Assembly (NCBI GenBank): GCA_946885755.1
Contig: CAMPHB010000013.1
Coordinates: 1-12,575 of the forward strand
Source of the DNA: an uncultured Methylophaga sp.
Lineage (GTDB): Bacteria; Pseudomonadota; Gammaproteobacteria; Nitrosococcales; Methylophagaceae
Direction: 5' to 3'
Length of the DNA stretch: 12,575 nucleotides
Notes under the pieces: generated by a model
Told to the model about the DNA's origin: nothing
Database searches by the model: none
What the model saw: only the letters and a program-made list of their open reading frames with translations
Part shown: piece after piece, positions 1 through 9,640 of the stretch
Layout of the letters: the number at the start of each line of letters is the position of its first letter
How positions within the stretch are numbered: position 1 is the stretch's first letter
Position numbers and translations under genes: made by a program

Positions 1-44
1 TTCTAGCAGATAGACGCCGGATTTTAATTTAGCAAACAACAGGC

Positions 45-71
45 AAAAAAAAGGCCGTCAGAGACGGCCTT
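45..71 (-). terminator. Rho-independent terminator of the atp operon
   Basis: Two 9-nt perfectly complementary arms (AAGGCCGTC at 51-59 and GACGGCCTT at 63-71) enclose a 3-nt loop. Read on the minus strand, the G+C-rich hairpin runs directly into eight T residues (the A-run at 45-52). It lies 20 bp past the atpC stop codon, which is the expected end of the ATP synthase transcript. Bases 1-44 beyond it show no gene or further signal that I can support. Confidence 0.93.
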
Positions 72-91
72 CGTATGCAGGATCAGGCTTC

Positions 92-514
92 TTAGCGGCC
101 TTTGCCTTTACGCATACGTTCAATACTGCGGATTTGTGCCATGGCTTCTGCCAATTGTGCGGCTGCTTCGGTGTAGTCCATTTTTGAAGACTTATCTTTC
201 ATCGCTTTTTCAGCCGCTTCTTTGGCTGCCACTGCTGCGGCTTCATCCAAATTGGCAGCACGACTAGCGGTATCCGCCAAGACGGTCACCACGTGTGGTT
301 GTACTTCCAGCATACCGCCGGAAACGTAGAAGTGTTCTTCTTTACCGTCTTTTAAAACGCGCACTTCACCCGGTTTCAGGGTGGTCAGCAATGGGGTGTG
401 ACGTGGGTAAATACCCACCTCACCCATTTTTGCCGAGGCAAATACGGCTTCTACTTCACCAGAGAAGATGGCTTGTTCGGCACTTACGATGTCAACATGG
501 ATAGTCATAGCCAT
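92..514 (-). CDS. atpC: ATP synthase epsilon subunit (F1)
   Basis: This is the epsilon subunit of the F1 central stalk. It binds gamma and the c-ring, and in bacteria its C-terminal helices can inhibit ATP hydrolysis. The 140-aa product matches the family length (E. coli about 139). The N-terminal beta-sandwich is recognisable from [28 protein letters not shown] and [11 protein letters not shown] (about residues 1-85). An Ala/Lys-rich two-helix C-terminal domain follows (about 90-138). The start at 514 has the sequence GGGGAGG 6 nt upstream; an internal ATG two codons later is possible but less like the family. It is the last gene of the operon, 18 nt after atpD, and is followed by the terminator. 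Nothing unusual is seen. Confidence 0.97.
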   Translation of the reverse strand: MAMTIHVDIVSAEQAIFSGEVEAVFASAKMGEVGIYPRHTPLLTTLKPGEVRVLKDGKEEHFYVSGGMLEVQPHVVTVLADTASRAANLDEAAAVAAKEAAEKAMKDKSSKMDYTEAAAQLAEAMAQIRSIERMRKGKGR

Positions 515-532
515 GCGCTACCTCCCCGGAGA

Positions 533-1954
<1,422 letters not shown>

Positions 1955-1958
1955 TCAG

Positions 1959-2825
1959 TTATACCGCAGCGGCGCCGGCAACAATCTCAGAGATTTCCTG
2001 TGTGATCGCAGCTTGTCGCGCTTTGTTGTAAACCAGCTGCAGATCATCAATAAGGTCGCCGGCATTGTCAGATGCATTCTTCATCGCGATCATGCGCGAT
2101 GCTTGCTCTGAAGCGATATTTTCAACGACACCCTGATACACCAGTGACTCGATATAACGGACCAGCAGATCATCCAAAACTTCTTTGGCATCCGGCTCGT
2201 AGATGTAGTCCCAGTGATGTGACAGCTCTTTGCTCGGTTTTTCTGGCTTGGCTGGCAACAGACGGATAATCTTGTCTTCCTGCGTCATGGTATTCACGAA
2301 CTCGTTATAGACCAGATACAGTGCATCAATTTCGCCGGACTCGTATTTATCCAGCATCACTTTGACGGTACCAATCAGGTCATTTACACGCGGTGAATCA
2401 CCCAGTTGCGAAGCCTGACCCACCAGATTGACCGGCAAGCGGACAAAAAACGCTGAGGCTTTCTGACCGATGGTGCAAACGTCAATCTTCATGCCTTTAT
2501 CAGACTTGCTGCGAATTTCGTTGAGTACCACTTTGAACAGGTTATTGTTCAAACCGCCGCACAAACCACGATCCGACGAGACGATAATGTAACCAACCCG
2601 TTTTGACTCTTCACGATCCTGCAAATACGGATGTTTGTATTCAGGATGGGCAAAAGCCAAATGCTGAATCACATTGTAAATCTTGTCCGAATAGGGACGC
2701 GTTGCTGCCATGCGTTCCTGAGCTTTACGCATTTTACTGGCAGCCACCATCTCCATCGCAGAGGTGATCTTCTGCGTGCTTTTGATGCTTGCTATCTGCG
2801 TGCGTATCTCTTTACCGCTAGCCAT
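1959..2825 (-). CDS. atpG: ATP synthase gamma subunit (F1)
   Basis: This is the rotor shaft of F1, a long antiparallel coiled coil of the N- and C-terminal helices turning inside the alpha3beta3 hexamer. The product is 288 aa (E. coli 287). The N-terminus is diagnostic: [20 protein letters not shown] and [15 protein letters not shown] at about residues 5-38. The C-terminal helix holds [21 protein letters not shown] (approximately 240-262) and ends in [12 protein letters not shown]. The middle Rossmann-like part contains [13 protein letters not shown] at about 83-95, also typical. The GAGG ribosome-binding site is 8 nt before the ATG and lies next to the atpA stop codon, 14 nt away, so translation is probably coupled to atpA. 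No anomalies are seen. Confidence 0.98.
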   Translation of the reverse strand: MASGKEIRTQIASIKSTQKITSAMEMVAASKMRKAQERMAATRPYSDKIYNVIQHLAFAHPEYKHPYLQDREESKRVGYIIVSSDRGLCGGLNNNLFKVVLNEIRSKSDKGMKIDVCTIGQKASAFFVRLPVNLVGQASQLGDSPRVNDLIGTVKVMLDKYESGEIDALYLVYNEFVNTMTQEDKIIRLLPAKPEKPSKELSHHWDYIYEPDAKEVLDDLLVRYIESLVYQGVVENIASEQASRMIAMKNASDNAGDLIDDLQLVYNKARQAAITQEISEIVAGAAAV

Positions 2826-2839
2826 GAATTATGCCTCGC

Positions 2840-4381
2840 TTACCAGCTGCCGTTGGCTTTGAATTTCTCAATAGCGCTGCGCATTTGGCCAGCGATATCG
2901 TCATCAAAATTGCCTGTTTTGTTGATGGTATCCATCAGCTCAGCATGCTGTGAACGCATGTTTGACAACAGGGCCGCTTCAAACGAACCGACTTTGTTGA
3001 CATCAACATCATCCAAGAAGCCTTCGTTAGCAGAGAACAGCGAAATCGCCATTTCAGCAACAGACAGTGGTTGATATTGTTTCTGTTTCATCAGTTCGGT
3101 AACGCGTTGACCACGGCTGATTTGTGCACGGGTTGCTTCGTCAAGATCTGAAGCAAACTGAGCAAATGCTGCCAGTTCACGATACTGCGCCAAGTCCAGA
3201 CGGATACCGCCACCCAGTTTCTTGATGACCTTGGTTTGAGCCGAACCACCAACACGTGATACCGACAGACCGGCGTTAATCGCAGGACGGATACCGGCGT
3301 TAAACAAGTCAGTTTCCAGGAAGATCTGACCGTCAGTAATCGAAATAACGTTGGTTGGTACGAATGCAGAGACGTCACCCGCCTGCGTTTCGATAATCGG
3401 CAGTGCGGTCAAAGAACCGGTTTTGCCTTTCACTTTACCGTCGGTGATTTGCTCAACGTAGTCTTCGTTAACCCGTGCAGCACGTTCCAGCAGGCGTGAA
3501 TGCAGGTAGAAAACGTCACCAGGGTAGGCTTCACGACCTGGCGGACGACGCAGCAACAGAGATACCTGACGGTAAGCCCATGCTTGTTTGGTCAAATCAT
3601 CATAAATGATCAGCGCATCTTCGCCTTTATCACGGAAGTATTCGCCCATTGAACAACCGGCGTATGGCGCGATAAATTGCAAAGCAGCTGAATCAGACGC
3701 AGAAGCGGCAACGATGATGGTGTGACTCAGTGCATCATGCTCTTCCAGTTTGCGAACCACGTTGGCAATTGACGATGCTTTCTGACCAATCGCCACATAG
3801 ATACATTTAACGCCTGTACCTTTTTGGTTGATGATGGTGTCAACAGCAATCGCAGTTTTACCGGTTTGGCGGTCGCCGATGATAAGCTCACGCTGGCCGC
3901 GGCCAACCGGGATCATGGCGTCAATTGATTTCAGACCAGTTTGAATTGGCTGATCAACAGATTTACGGGCGATTACGCCTGGCGCGACTTTTTCAATTGG
4001 TGATGCTTCTTTAGCATCAATGTCGCCTTTACCGTCGATTGGCTTACCCAATGAATCAACAACACGACCGAGCAGCGCTTCACCCACTGGCACTTCCAGA
4101 ATACGGCCGGTGCATTTGACTTTATCGCCTTCAGTGATGTGCTGATAGGCACCCAGAACAACGGCACCCACGGAGTCGCGTTCAAGGTTAAGCGCCATAC
4201 CAAACGTGTTACCCGGAAACTCAAGCATTTCCCCGGACATAACGTCGGCAAGACCATGAATACGCACGATACCATCGGTTACACCGACAACGGTGCCTTC
4301 GGTACGTGCTTCAGTGGCCCCGTCAAAGCTTGCAATACGCTTTTTGATCAGGTCACTGATTTCTGCTGAATTCAGTTGCAT
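2840..4381 (-). CDS. atpA: ATP synthase alpha subunit (F1)
   Basis: This is the non-catalytic nucleotide-binding alpha subunit of F1. At 513 aa it has exactly the E. coli length, and key positions fall at the same numbers. Walker A GDRQTGKT is at 169-176, Walker B ALIIYDD at 256-262, and the arginine finger Arg376 in SVSRVGG completes the catalytic site on beta. The N-terminus [16 protein letters not shown] carries the short helix that binds delta. The ATG is preceded by AGAGGA with suitable spacing. It lies between atpH (25 nt upstream) and atpG (14 nt downstream). Nothing is missing or unusual. Confidence 0.99.
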   Translation of the reverse strand: MQLNSAEISDLIKKRIASFDGATEARTEGTVVGVTDGIVRIHGLADVMSGEMLEFPGNTFGMALNLERDSVGAVVLGAYQHITEGDKVKCTGRILEVPVGEALLGRVVDSLGKPIDGKGDIDAKEASPIEKVAPGVIARKSVDQPIQTGLKSIDAMIPVGRGQRELIIGDRQTGKTAIAVDTIINQKGTGVKCIYVAIGQKASSIANVVRKLEEHDALSHTIIVAASASDSAALQFIAPYAGCSMGEYFRDKGEDALIIYDDLTKQAWAYRQVSLLLRRPPGREAYPGDVFYLHSRLLERAARVNEDYVEQITDGKVKGKTGSLTALPIIETQAGDVSAFVPTNVISITDGQIFLETDLFNAGIRPAINAGLSVSRVGGSAQTKVIKKLGGGIRLDLAQYRELAAFAQFASDLDEATRAQISRGQRVTELMKQKQYQPLSVAEMAISLFSANEGFLDDVDVNKVGSFEAALLSNMRSQHAELMDTINKTGNFDDDIAGQMRSAIEKFKANGSW

Positions 4382-4406
4382 CTCTGTTTCCTCTTTAACG
4401 GGCCGG

Positions 4407-4937
4407 TTAGCGAATCGCGTTGGCCAGTCTGTTCAATTTACCTAAGGCAGATCCATCGATAACCAGATCGCCTGCCCGAATGATTGCACCGCCCAGCAGG
4501 CCTTCATCGACTTGCTCAGTCAACGTGACCTCTTTGCCAAGGCGTTTTTTCAACGCGGCTGCGATTTTGGTTTTTTGCGCATCGGTCAAAGCACGGGCAG
4601 TGACCACTTCCGCTGTCAGCATTTGCTCGGCATCGGCGCGTAACGCTTCAAAAAGCGTGGCAATTTCCGGTAACAGCAGCAGCCGGTTGTTTTCGGCTAA
4701 CAGCAACAGAAAGTTGCGCGCATCGGCGGATAATTTACCGACCACATCACCCAGCAGATCCACAGCCTGTTCATCGCTGACCGCAGGACTGGTCAGAACG
4801 GCCTGTACTTCTGCACTTTCTGCGCATTGCGCAGCCGTTTGCAGCATTTCAGACCAAGTCTGCAAGTCACCTTTTTCCTGCGCCAGTGAAAATACGGCGA
4901 CAGCGTAAGGGCGTGCGATGGTTATTGCTTCTGCCAT
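4407..4937 (-). CDS. atpH: ATP synthase delta subunit (F1, OSCP-like)
   Basis: This is the delta subunit, which sits on top of F1 and connects the alpha N-termini to the peripheral b stalk. The 176-aa product (E. coli 177) starts [21 protein letters not shown], matching the conserved ARPYAxA(V)F opening of the helical N-terminal domain (about 1-105). It ends with the typical [23 protein letters not shown] segment near residues 147-171. The ATG has AGAGG 9 nt upstream, adjoining the atpF stop codon (12-nt gap). This is the standard position between atpF and atpA. Confidence 0.97.
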   Translation of the reverse strand: MAEAITIARPYAVAVFSLAQEKGDLQTWSEMLQTAAQCAESAEVQAVLTSPAVSDEQAVDLLGDVVGKLSADARNFLLLLAENNRLLLLPEIATLFEALRADAEQMLTAEVVTARALTDAQKTKIAAALKKRLGKEVTLTEQVDEGLLGGAIIRAGDLVIDGSALGKLNRLANAIR

Positions 4938-4949
4938 CCTGTGTATCCT

Positions 4950-5420
4950 CTAGATTTGGCTGACCAATTCGTCAAGCAGCTCGGTATGCGCTTTATCGTC
5001 GATTTCGCGGCCAAGAATTTTGCTGGCACCGGCTACAGCGACTGCTGAAACTTGTGTCCGCAACTCATCACGCACCCGGTTGGCTTCCTGATCAATTTCT
5101 GCACGGGCAGATGTCAGAATGCGCTCACCTTCGGTGCGGGCATTGGTTTTGGCTTCATCAACGATTTCGTTACCACGGCGCTGTGCCTGAGAAACGATTT
5201 CACCTGCCTGATTTTTGGCTTCATGAATCACTTGCTGGGCACGTTTTTCGGCCAGCTCCTGTTCATGACGACCGCGCTCGGCGGCTGCCAGACCATCGGC
5301 AATTTTCTTTTTGCGTTCTTCCAACGCTTGCATGATCGGCGGCCATACATATTTCATGCAAAACGCGATAAAAATCGCAAATGCAATTGCCTGACCTATC
5401 AAGGTTGCATTGATATTCAT
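4950..5420 (-). CDS. atpF: ATP synthase b subunit (Fo peripheral stalk)
   Basis: This is the b subunit, which forms the homodimeric stator stalk tying Fo to F1. The 156-aa length is identical to E. coli. A single N-terminal membrane helix covers about residues 5-27 ([20 protein letters not shown]), followed by the family signature [19 protein letters not shown] long charged Ala/Glu/Arg-rich coiled coil reaches about residue 125. The C-terminal [19 protein letters not shown] segment binds delta. AGAGAGG stands 7 nt before the ATG. No second b or b' gene is present, so the stalk is likely a homodimer. Confidence 0.98.
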   Translation of the reverse strand: MNINATLIGQAIAFAIFIAFCMKYVWPPIMQALEERKKKIADGLAAAERGRHEQELAEKRAQQVIHEAKNQAGEIVSQAQRRGNEIVDEAKTNARTEGERILTSARAEIDQEANRVRDELRTQVSAVAVAGASKILGREIDDKAHTELLDELVSQI

Positions 5421-5463
5421 GCTAATACCTCTCTGTTATCGCAAATGGGTTAGGTGTAATGTC

Positions 5464-7003
<1,540 letters not shown>

Positions 7004-7046
7004 GGTTGCCTGCTGGATTGTAATTTTGCGTTAAGCAAATCACGGC

Positions 7047-7076
7047 ATTATAAATACATGCCGTTTGTAGGGTCAA
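7047..7076 (-). promoter_or_regulatory. Sigma-70 promoter of the atp operon
   Basis: On the minus strand, TTGACC (7071-7076, 5 of 6 consensus bases) is followed by an 18-bp spacer and a perfect TATAAT (7047-7052). Transcription would begin near 7040, about 37 nt before the atpI ATG. It lies in the 86-bp gap between parB and atpI, exactly where the atp operon should begin. No terminator separates parB from atpI, so read-through from parAB may add to expression. A 7-nt inverted repeat (7042-7048 / 7058-7064) overlaps the -10 box. Confidence 0.75.
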
Positions 7077-7089
7077 CGATTTCCGAGCT

Positions 7090-7950
7090 TTACTTTATTC
7101 TGGACAGCAATTTTTTCAATTCAGTGACATTGCTGTATTGAATAACCACGCGGCCTTTGCCGCTGCTCAGATGTTTAACGCTGGCCTGCTGGCCGAGTTT
7201 TTCCTGGAGTTGCTCTGTGAGTTCAGAGACTTCTGCTTGCGCACGAGCGAGTTGTTTATCGGCAGATTTATTAGGCCTTAACAAACGGCGAACCAGTTGT
7301 TCGGTTTCGCGCACCGAAAGGCCTTTTTCGACCACTTGCTGCGCCGCTTCGGCTTGCGCTTCACCTTCGATCGCCAATAACGCCCGGGCATGACCCATTT
7401 CCAGATCGCAGTTTTCGACCAGCCGTTTTACCGAATCATGCAAATTACGCAACCGCAATAAGTTAGTGACGGCAGCACGCGACTTGCCCACGGCTTCGGC
7501 GGCCTGTTGATGGGTCATTTCGAATTCTTCACGTAACCGATGTAGCGCGTTGGCTTCTTCCATCGGATTGAGGTTTTCGCGCTGGATATTTTCAATCAGC
7601 GCCATGGCAATGGCACTGCGGTCTGAAACATCTTTAACCAGTACCGGAACCGTGGTTAAACCAGCCAGGCGTGATGCCCGCCAGCGGCGCTCACCGGCAA
7701 TAATTTCGTAGCGGCCATCACCCACCGGACGGACAACTATCGGCTGAACCAGGCCCTGTGCGCGGATCGAGTCGGCCAGTTCTTCCAGCGACTCCTGCGA
7801 CATATCAATACGTGGCTGATATTTACCGGGCTGCAACTGATCCAGCGGAAAATGTTGCAAACTGTCGTTACTGACATCGGTTTCTGTTTGTTGTACGTCA
7901 GCGAGCAAAGCATCCAACCCGCGTCCCAAACCTCGTTTTTTTGTTGCCAT
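7090..7950 (-). CDS. parB: Chromosome-partitioning protein ParB (CTP-dependent DNA clamp)
   Basis: ParB binds parS sites near the origin, spreads as a CTP-dependent clamp and stimulates ParA ATPase for origin segregation. The product is 286 aa. The N-terminal KKRGLGRGLDALL (4-16) is the typical Arg/Lys-rich ParA-stimulating tail. CTP-binding boxes follow: QPGKYQPR (40-47), GERRWRA (86-92) and ENIQREN (120-126). The helix-turn-helix is around 146-170 (THQQAAEAVGKSRAAVTNLL). The C-terminal dimerisation domain is at about 235-286. It starts 5 nt after the parA stop, so the two are co-translated. I found no full parS palindrome in the window. Confidence 0.97.
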   Translation of the reverse strand: MATKKRGLGRGLDALLADVQQTETDVSNDSLQHFPLDQLQPGKYQPRIDMSQESLEELADSIRAQGLVQPIVVRPVGDGRYEIIAGERRWRASRLAGLTTVPVLVKDVSDRSAIAMALIENIQRENLNPMEEANALHRLREEFEMTHQQAAEAVGKSRAAVTNLLRLRNLHDSVKRLVENCDLEMGHARALLAIEGEAQAEAAQQVVEKGLSVRETEQLVRRLLRPNKSADKQLARAQAEVSELTEQLQEKLGQQASVKHLSSGKGRVVIQYSNVTELKKLLSRIK

Positions 7951-7955
7951 CCGAA

Positions 7956-8768
7956 TTATCCGCCTGCTGCTTCAGTTGCTTTCTTATCACGGCGCATCAA
8001 CTCACTGGCCAGCGCCATATAGGCAATCGAACCCCGTGATGCCCGGTCATAATTTAACACAGGCAGTCCGTGACTGGGCGCTTCGGCCAGCCGTACATTA
8101 CGCGGAATAATCGAATGAAACACCTTGCCCTGAAAATGGTTGATAAGCTGTCGCGACACCTGGTTGGCCAAATTATTACGCGCATCAAACATGGTGCGCA
8201 GCAGGCCGGTGACTTCCAGATTAGGATTAGCACGCTGTTTGACGCGTTCAATGGTTTTCAGTAATGAAGACAGCCCTTCCAGCGCATAGTATTCACACTG
8301 GATGGGGATCAATACGCCTTTGGCAGCGACTAGCGCATTGACGGTCAACATGCTCAACGATGGCGGGCAGTCAATCAGAATGAAATCGTATTTTTCGCGG
8401 GTGGATTCCAGCGCTAAACGCAGCCGGTGTTCGCGTAAATTGATATCCAGCAGCTGCACTTCGGCGGCGGTCAGATCGGTGTTGGCCGGCATCACATCAA
8501 AGCCCAGATCATCAGGCCGGACAATGGCATCAACGGCTTTGCTCTCTGCCATGATGACTTCGTAACTGCTGTTTTGCAGGTTTTCTTTATCAACACCGCA
8601 ACCCGTCGTCGCATTGCCCTGCGGATCCAGATCAATCAGCAATACCTTTTTGCCATAATCGGCCAGTGATGCCGCCAGATTAACCGTCGAAGTGGTTTTA
8701 CCAACCCCACCTTTCTGGTTGGTCACTGCGTAGATATTACCCTTTCTTAGGGCTTGTTTATCATTCAT
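7956..8768 (-). CDS. parA: Chromosome-partitioning ATPase ParA (Soj family)
   Basis: ParA is a deviant-Walker ATPase that binds the nucleoid nonspecifically as an ATP dimer and moves ParB-parS complexes. The 270-aa product has deviant Walker A NQKGGVGKTT (17-26), A' VLLIDLDPQGNAT (42-54) and Walker B FILIDCPPSLS (129-139). The start chosen is the ATG at 8768 (MNDKQALRKGNIYAVTNQKGG), preceded by GAGGTGGAG. It gives a short N-terminal extension. An in-frame TTG at 8801 would read into a palindromic repeat and is rejected. Unusually, its ribosome-binding site and first seven codons form one arm of a long inverted repeat whose partner overlaps the rsmG stop. The protein itself looks normal. Confidence 0.96.
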   Translation of the reverse strand: MNDKQALRKGNIYAVTNQKGGVGKTTSTVNLAASLADYGKKVLLIDLDPQGNATTGCGVDKENLQNSSYEVIMAESKAVDAIVRPDDLGFDVMPANTDLTAAEVQLLDINLREHRLRLALESTREKYDFILIDCPPSLSMLTVNALVAAKGVLIPIQCEYYALEGLSSLLKTIERVKQRANPNLEVTGLLRTMFDARNNLANQVSRQLINHFQGKVFHSIIPRNVRLAEAPSHGLPVLNYDRASRGSIAYMALASELMRRDKKATEAAGG

Positions 8769-8782
8769 CTCCACCTCTGTTG
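8747..8782. repeat. Outer inverted repeat, left arm (parA start site)
   Basis: These 36 nt match the reverse complement of 8982-9017 at 33 positions. The outermost 22 (8747-8768 versus 8996-9017) are perfect. This arm covers parA codons 1-7 plus one more base, its ATG and its ribosome-binding site, so the other arm is an inverted copy of the parA translation start. In the rsmG-parA mRNA the two would pair into one long stem. Confidence 0.9.
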
Positions 8783-8878
8783 TGAGCTGAAAAAGTGCCA
8801 ATCAAGGCGCGAGGAGAGCCGTTTAGTTTTTCTAAACAAATAACGAGCAACGATGAGTGGCGCTTTTTCAGTCACAAC
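8779..8878 (+). repeat. Palindromic element 2 (about 100 bp)
   Basis: Outer arms 8779-8800 and 8858-8878 are complementary over 20 of about 22 positions, with one bulge. They enclose a core hairpin GTTTAG-TTTTT-CTAAAC at 8821-8837. Reading plus, the core order is CAAGGCG (8804-8810), 17 nt ending in TTTAG, TTTTTCTA and CAACG (8848-8852). The same order and spacing occur in element 1 on the opposite strand, but the arms are unrelated. Its left end overlaps the parA leader. I do not recognise a named repeat family and see no coding content. Confidence 0.8.
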
Positions 8879-8885
8879 CCACAGG

Positions 8886-8985
8886 GCTGGGACTATTTTT
8901 GCGCCCGGCTGCGTTGTCAATCGCTGATGTAGAGTAACTACACTGCGCGCTTTCCGCCTTGCCAGACACAAAAATAGTCGCCAGC
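8886..8985 (-). repeat. Palindromic element 1 (about 100 bp)
   Basis: Outer arms 8886-8909 and 8961-8985 are complementary over a long stretch built on GACTATTTTTG, with one bulge and three positions that become G-U pairs in minus-strand RNA. The core hairpin is TGTAG-AGTAA-CTACA at 8928-8942 (plus-strand reading). Read on the minus strand the order is CAAGGCG, 17 nt ending TGTAG, TTACTCTA, then CAACG, the same as in element 2. It is separated from element 2 by 7 bp and lies just after rsmG. The repeat family is not identified. Confidence 0.8.
8892..8920 (-). promoter_or_regulatory. Candidate promoter for parAB inside element 1
   Basis: On the minus strand a perfect -35 TTGACA (8915-8920) is followed by a 17-bp spacer and AATAGT (8892-8897), which has 4 of 6 consensus -10 bases. 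Transcription would start about 115 nt before the parA ATG. A promoter here would give parAB a transcript lacking the upstream arm of the outer inverted repeat, leaving the parA start free. The -10 match is modest and the call is tentative. Confidence 0.35.
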
Positions 8986-9017
8986 AGTGGTGGATATGAA
9001 TGATAAACAAGCCCTAA
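8982..9017. repeat. Outer inverted repeat, right arm (rsmG stop)
   Basis: This is the partner of 8747-8782. It is an inverted copy of the parA ribosome-binding site, ATG and first seven codons, placed so that its last bases contain the whole rsmG stop codon (9014-9016). The copy can encode only about 31 residues on the plus strand before a stop at 9091, so it is a sequence duplicate and not a second gene. Confidence 0.9.
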
Positions 9018-9640
9018 TCCCTGATCAGAGTTACCAAATGCCTTTGCCCTTCACAAAAAGGCACGTTGATTGCGTAGACTGCCTGCAATGAAAAACCCGG
9101 CGCGGCCTGCTGCAATTCCTGCTCAGGGTAGACGCCTTTCATTAAAATCAGCTTGCCGGCATCATCGCAGTGTCGGCCGGCTAAATCAATAATGTCACCG
9201 ACGCTGGCAAAAGCCCGCGCCGTGATAATAGCAAACTTTGGCAAATCGACCTGCTCAACGCGGCCGTGCACGATCGTCACATTGCTGAGCTTTAATTCGG
9301 CTTTAACCTGCTGCAAAAAACGGGTTTTTTTGGCATTGCTGTCGAGCAGCGTCACCGCCATTTGCGGCCGGCAAATAGCGACCGGAATGCCCGGTAAACC
9401 GGCGCCGGTGCCGACATCCAGTAAACTTTCCGCATCCAGATATGGTATTAAAGCAAGGCTATCCAGCAGATGTTTGCTGAGCATTTGCGCGGGGTCTCGT
9501 AATGCCGTCAGGTTATAAACCTTATTCCATTTAACCAGTAAAGCCAGATAATCCAGCAGTTGCCGGATCTGTGTTTCGCTTAAATCAAGACCCAGCTCAG
9601 CGCAGCCCGCCTCGAGCTGCGCCCGGAGATCTGCCGCCAT
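9014..9640 (-). CDS. rsmG: 16S rRNA m7G527 methyltransferase RsmG (GidB)
   Basis: RsmG methylates N7 of G527 in 16S rRNA using S-adenosylmethionine; its loss gives low-level streptomycin resistance in several bacteria. The 208-aa product (E. coli 207) has the family opening KWNKVYNLTALRDP (37-50) and HLLDSLALIPYL (57-68). The SAM-binding loop is LLDVGTGAGLPGIP (73-86), followed by TLLDSNAKKTRFLQQ (97-111), TARAFASV (140-147) and LMKG (167-170). Its ATG overlaps the mnmG stop (TAATG), so it is translationally coupled. The stop codon lies inside an arm of the inverted repeat that reaches parA. The C-terminus ends soon after RHLVTL, a few residues shorter than E. coli. Confidence 0.97.
   Translation of the reverse strand: MAADLRAQLEAGCAELGLDLSETQIRQLLDYLALLVKWNKVYNLTALRDPAQMLSKHLLDSLALIPYLDAESLLDVGTGAGLPGIPVAICRPQMAVTLLDSNAKKTRFLQQVKAELKLSNVTIVHGRVEQVDLPKFAIITARAFASVGDIIDLAGRHCDDAGKLILMKGVYPEQELQQAAPGFSLQAVYAINVPFCEGQRHLVTLIRD

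Noticed and set aside
241..300. CACGTG core resembling a parS site in atpC
   Set aside because: The flanking bases do not fit the parS palindrome (TGTTCCACGTGGAACA-like); only the six central bases match. No full parS was found anywhere in the window.
8769..8801. TTG start adding 11 residues to ParA
   Set aside because: The extension would be encoded by the arm of a palindromic repeat and the ATG at 8768 has a good ribosome-binding site.
8765..9010. An 81-codon minus-strand open frame through the rsmG-parA gap
   Set aside because: It lies entirely within the palindromic elements and inverted repeat, its composition follows the repeat sequence, it has no convincing ribosome-binding site and the product resembles no family I know.
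8996..9091. Plus-strand 31-codon frame starting with the copied parA start (MNDKQAL)
   Set aside because: It has a copied ribosome-binding-like sequence, but after seven codons it simply reads antisense to the rsmG 3' end and stops; there is no sign of selection as a peptide.
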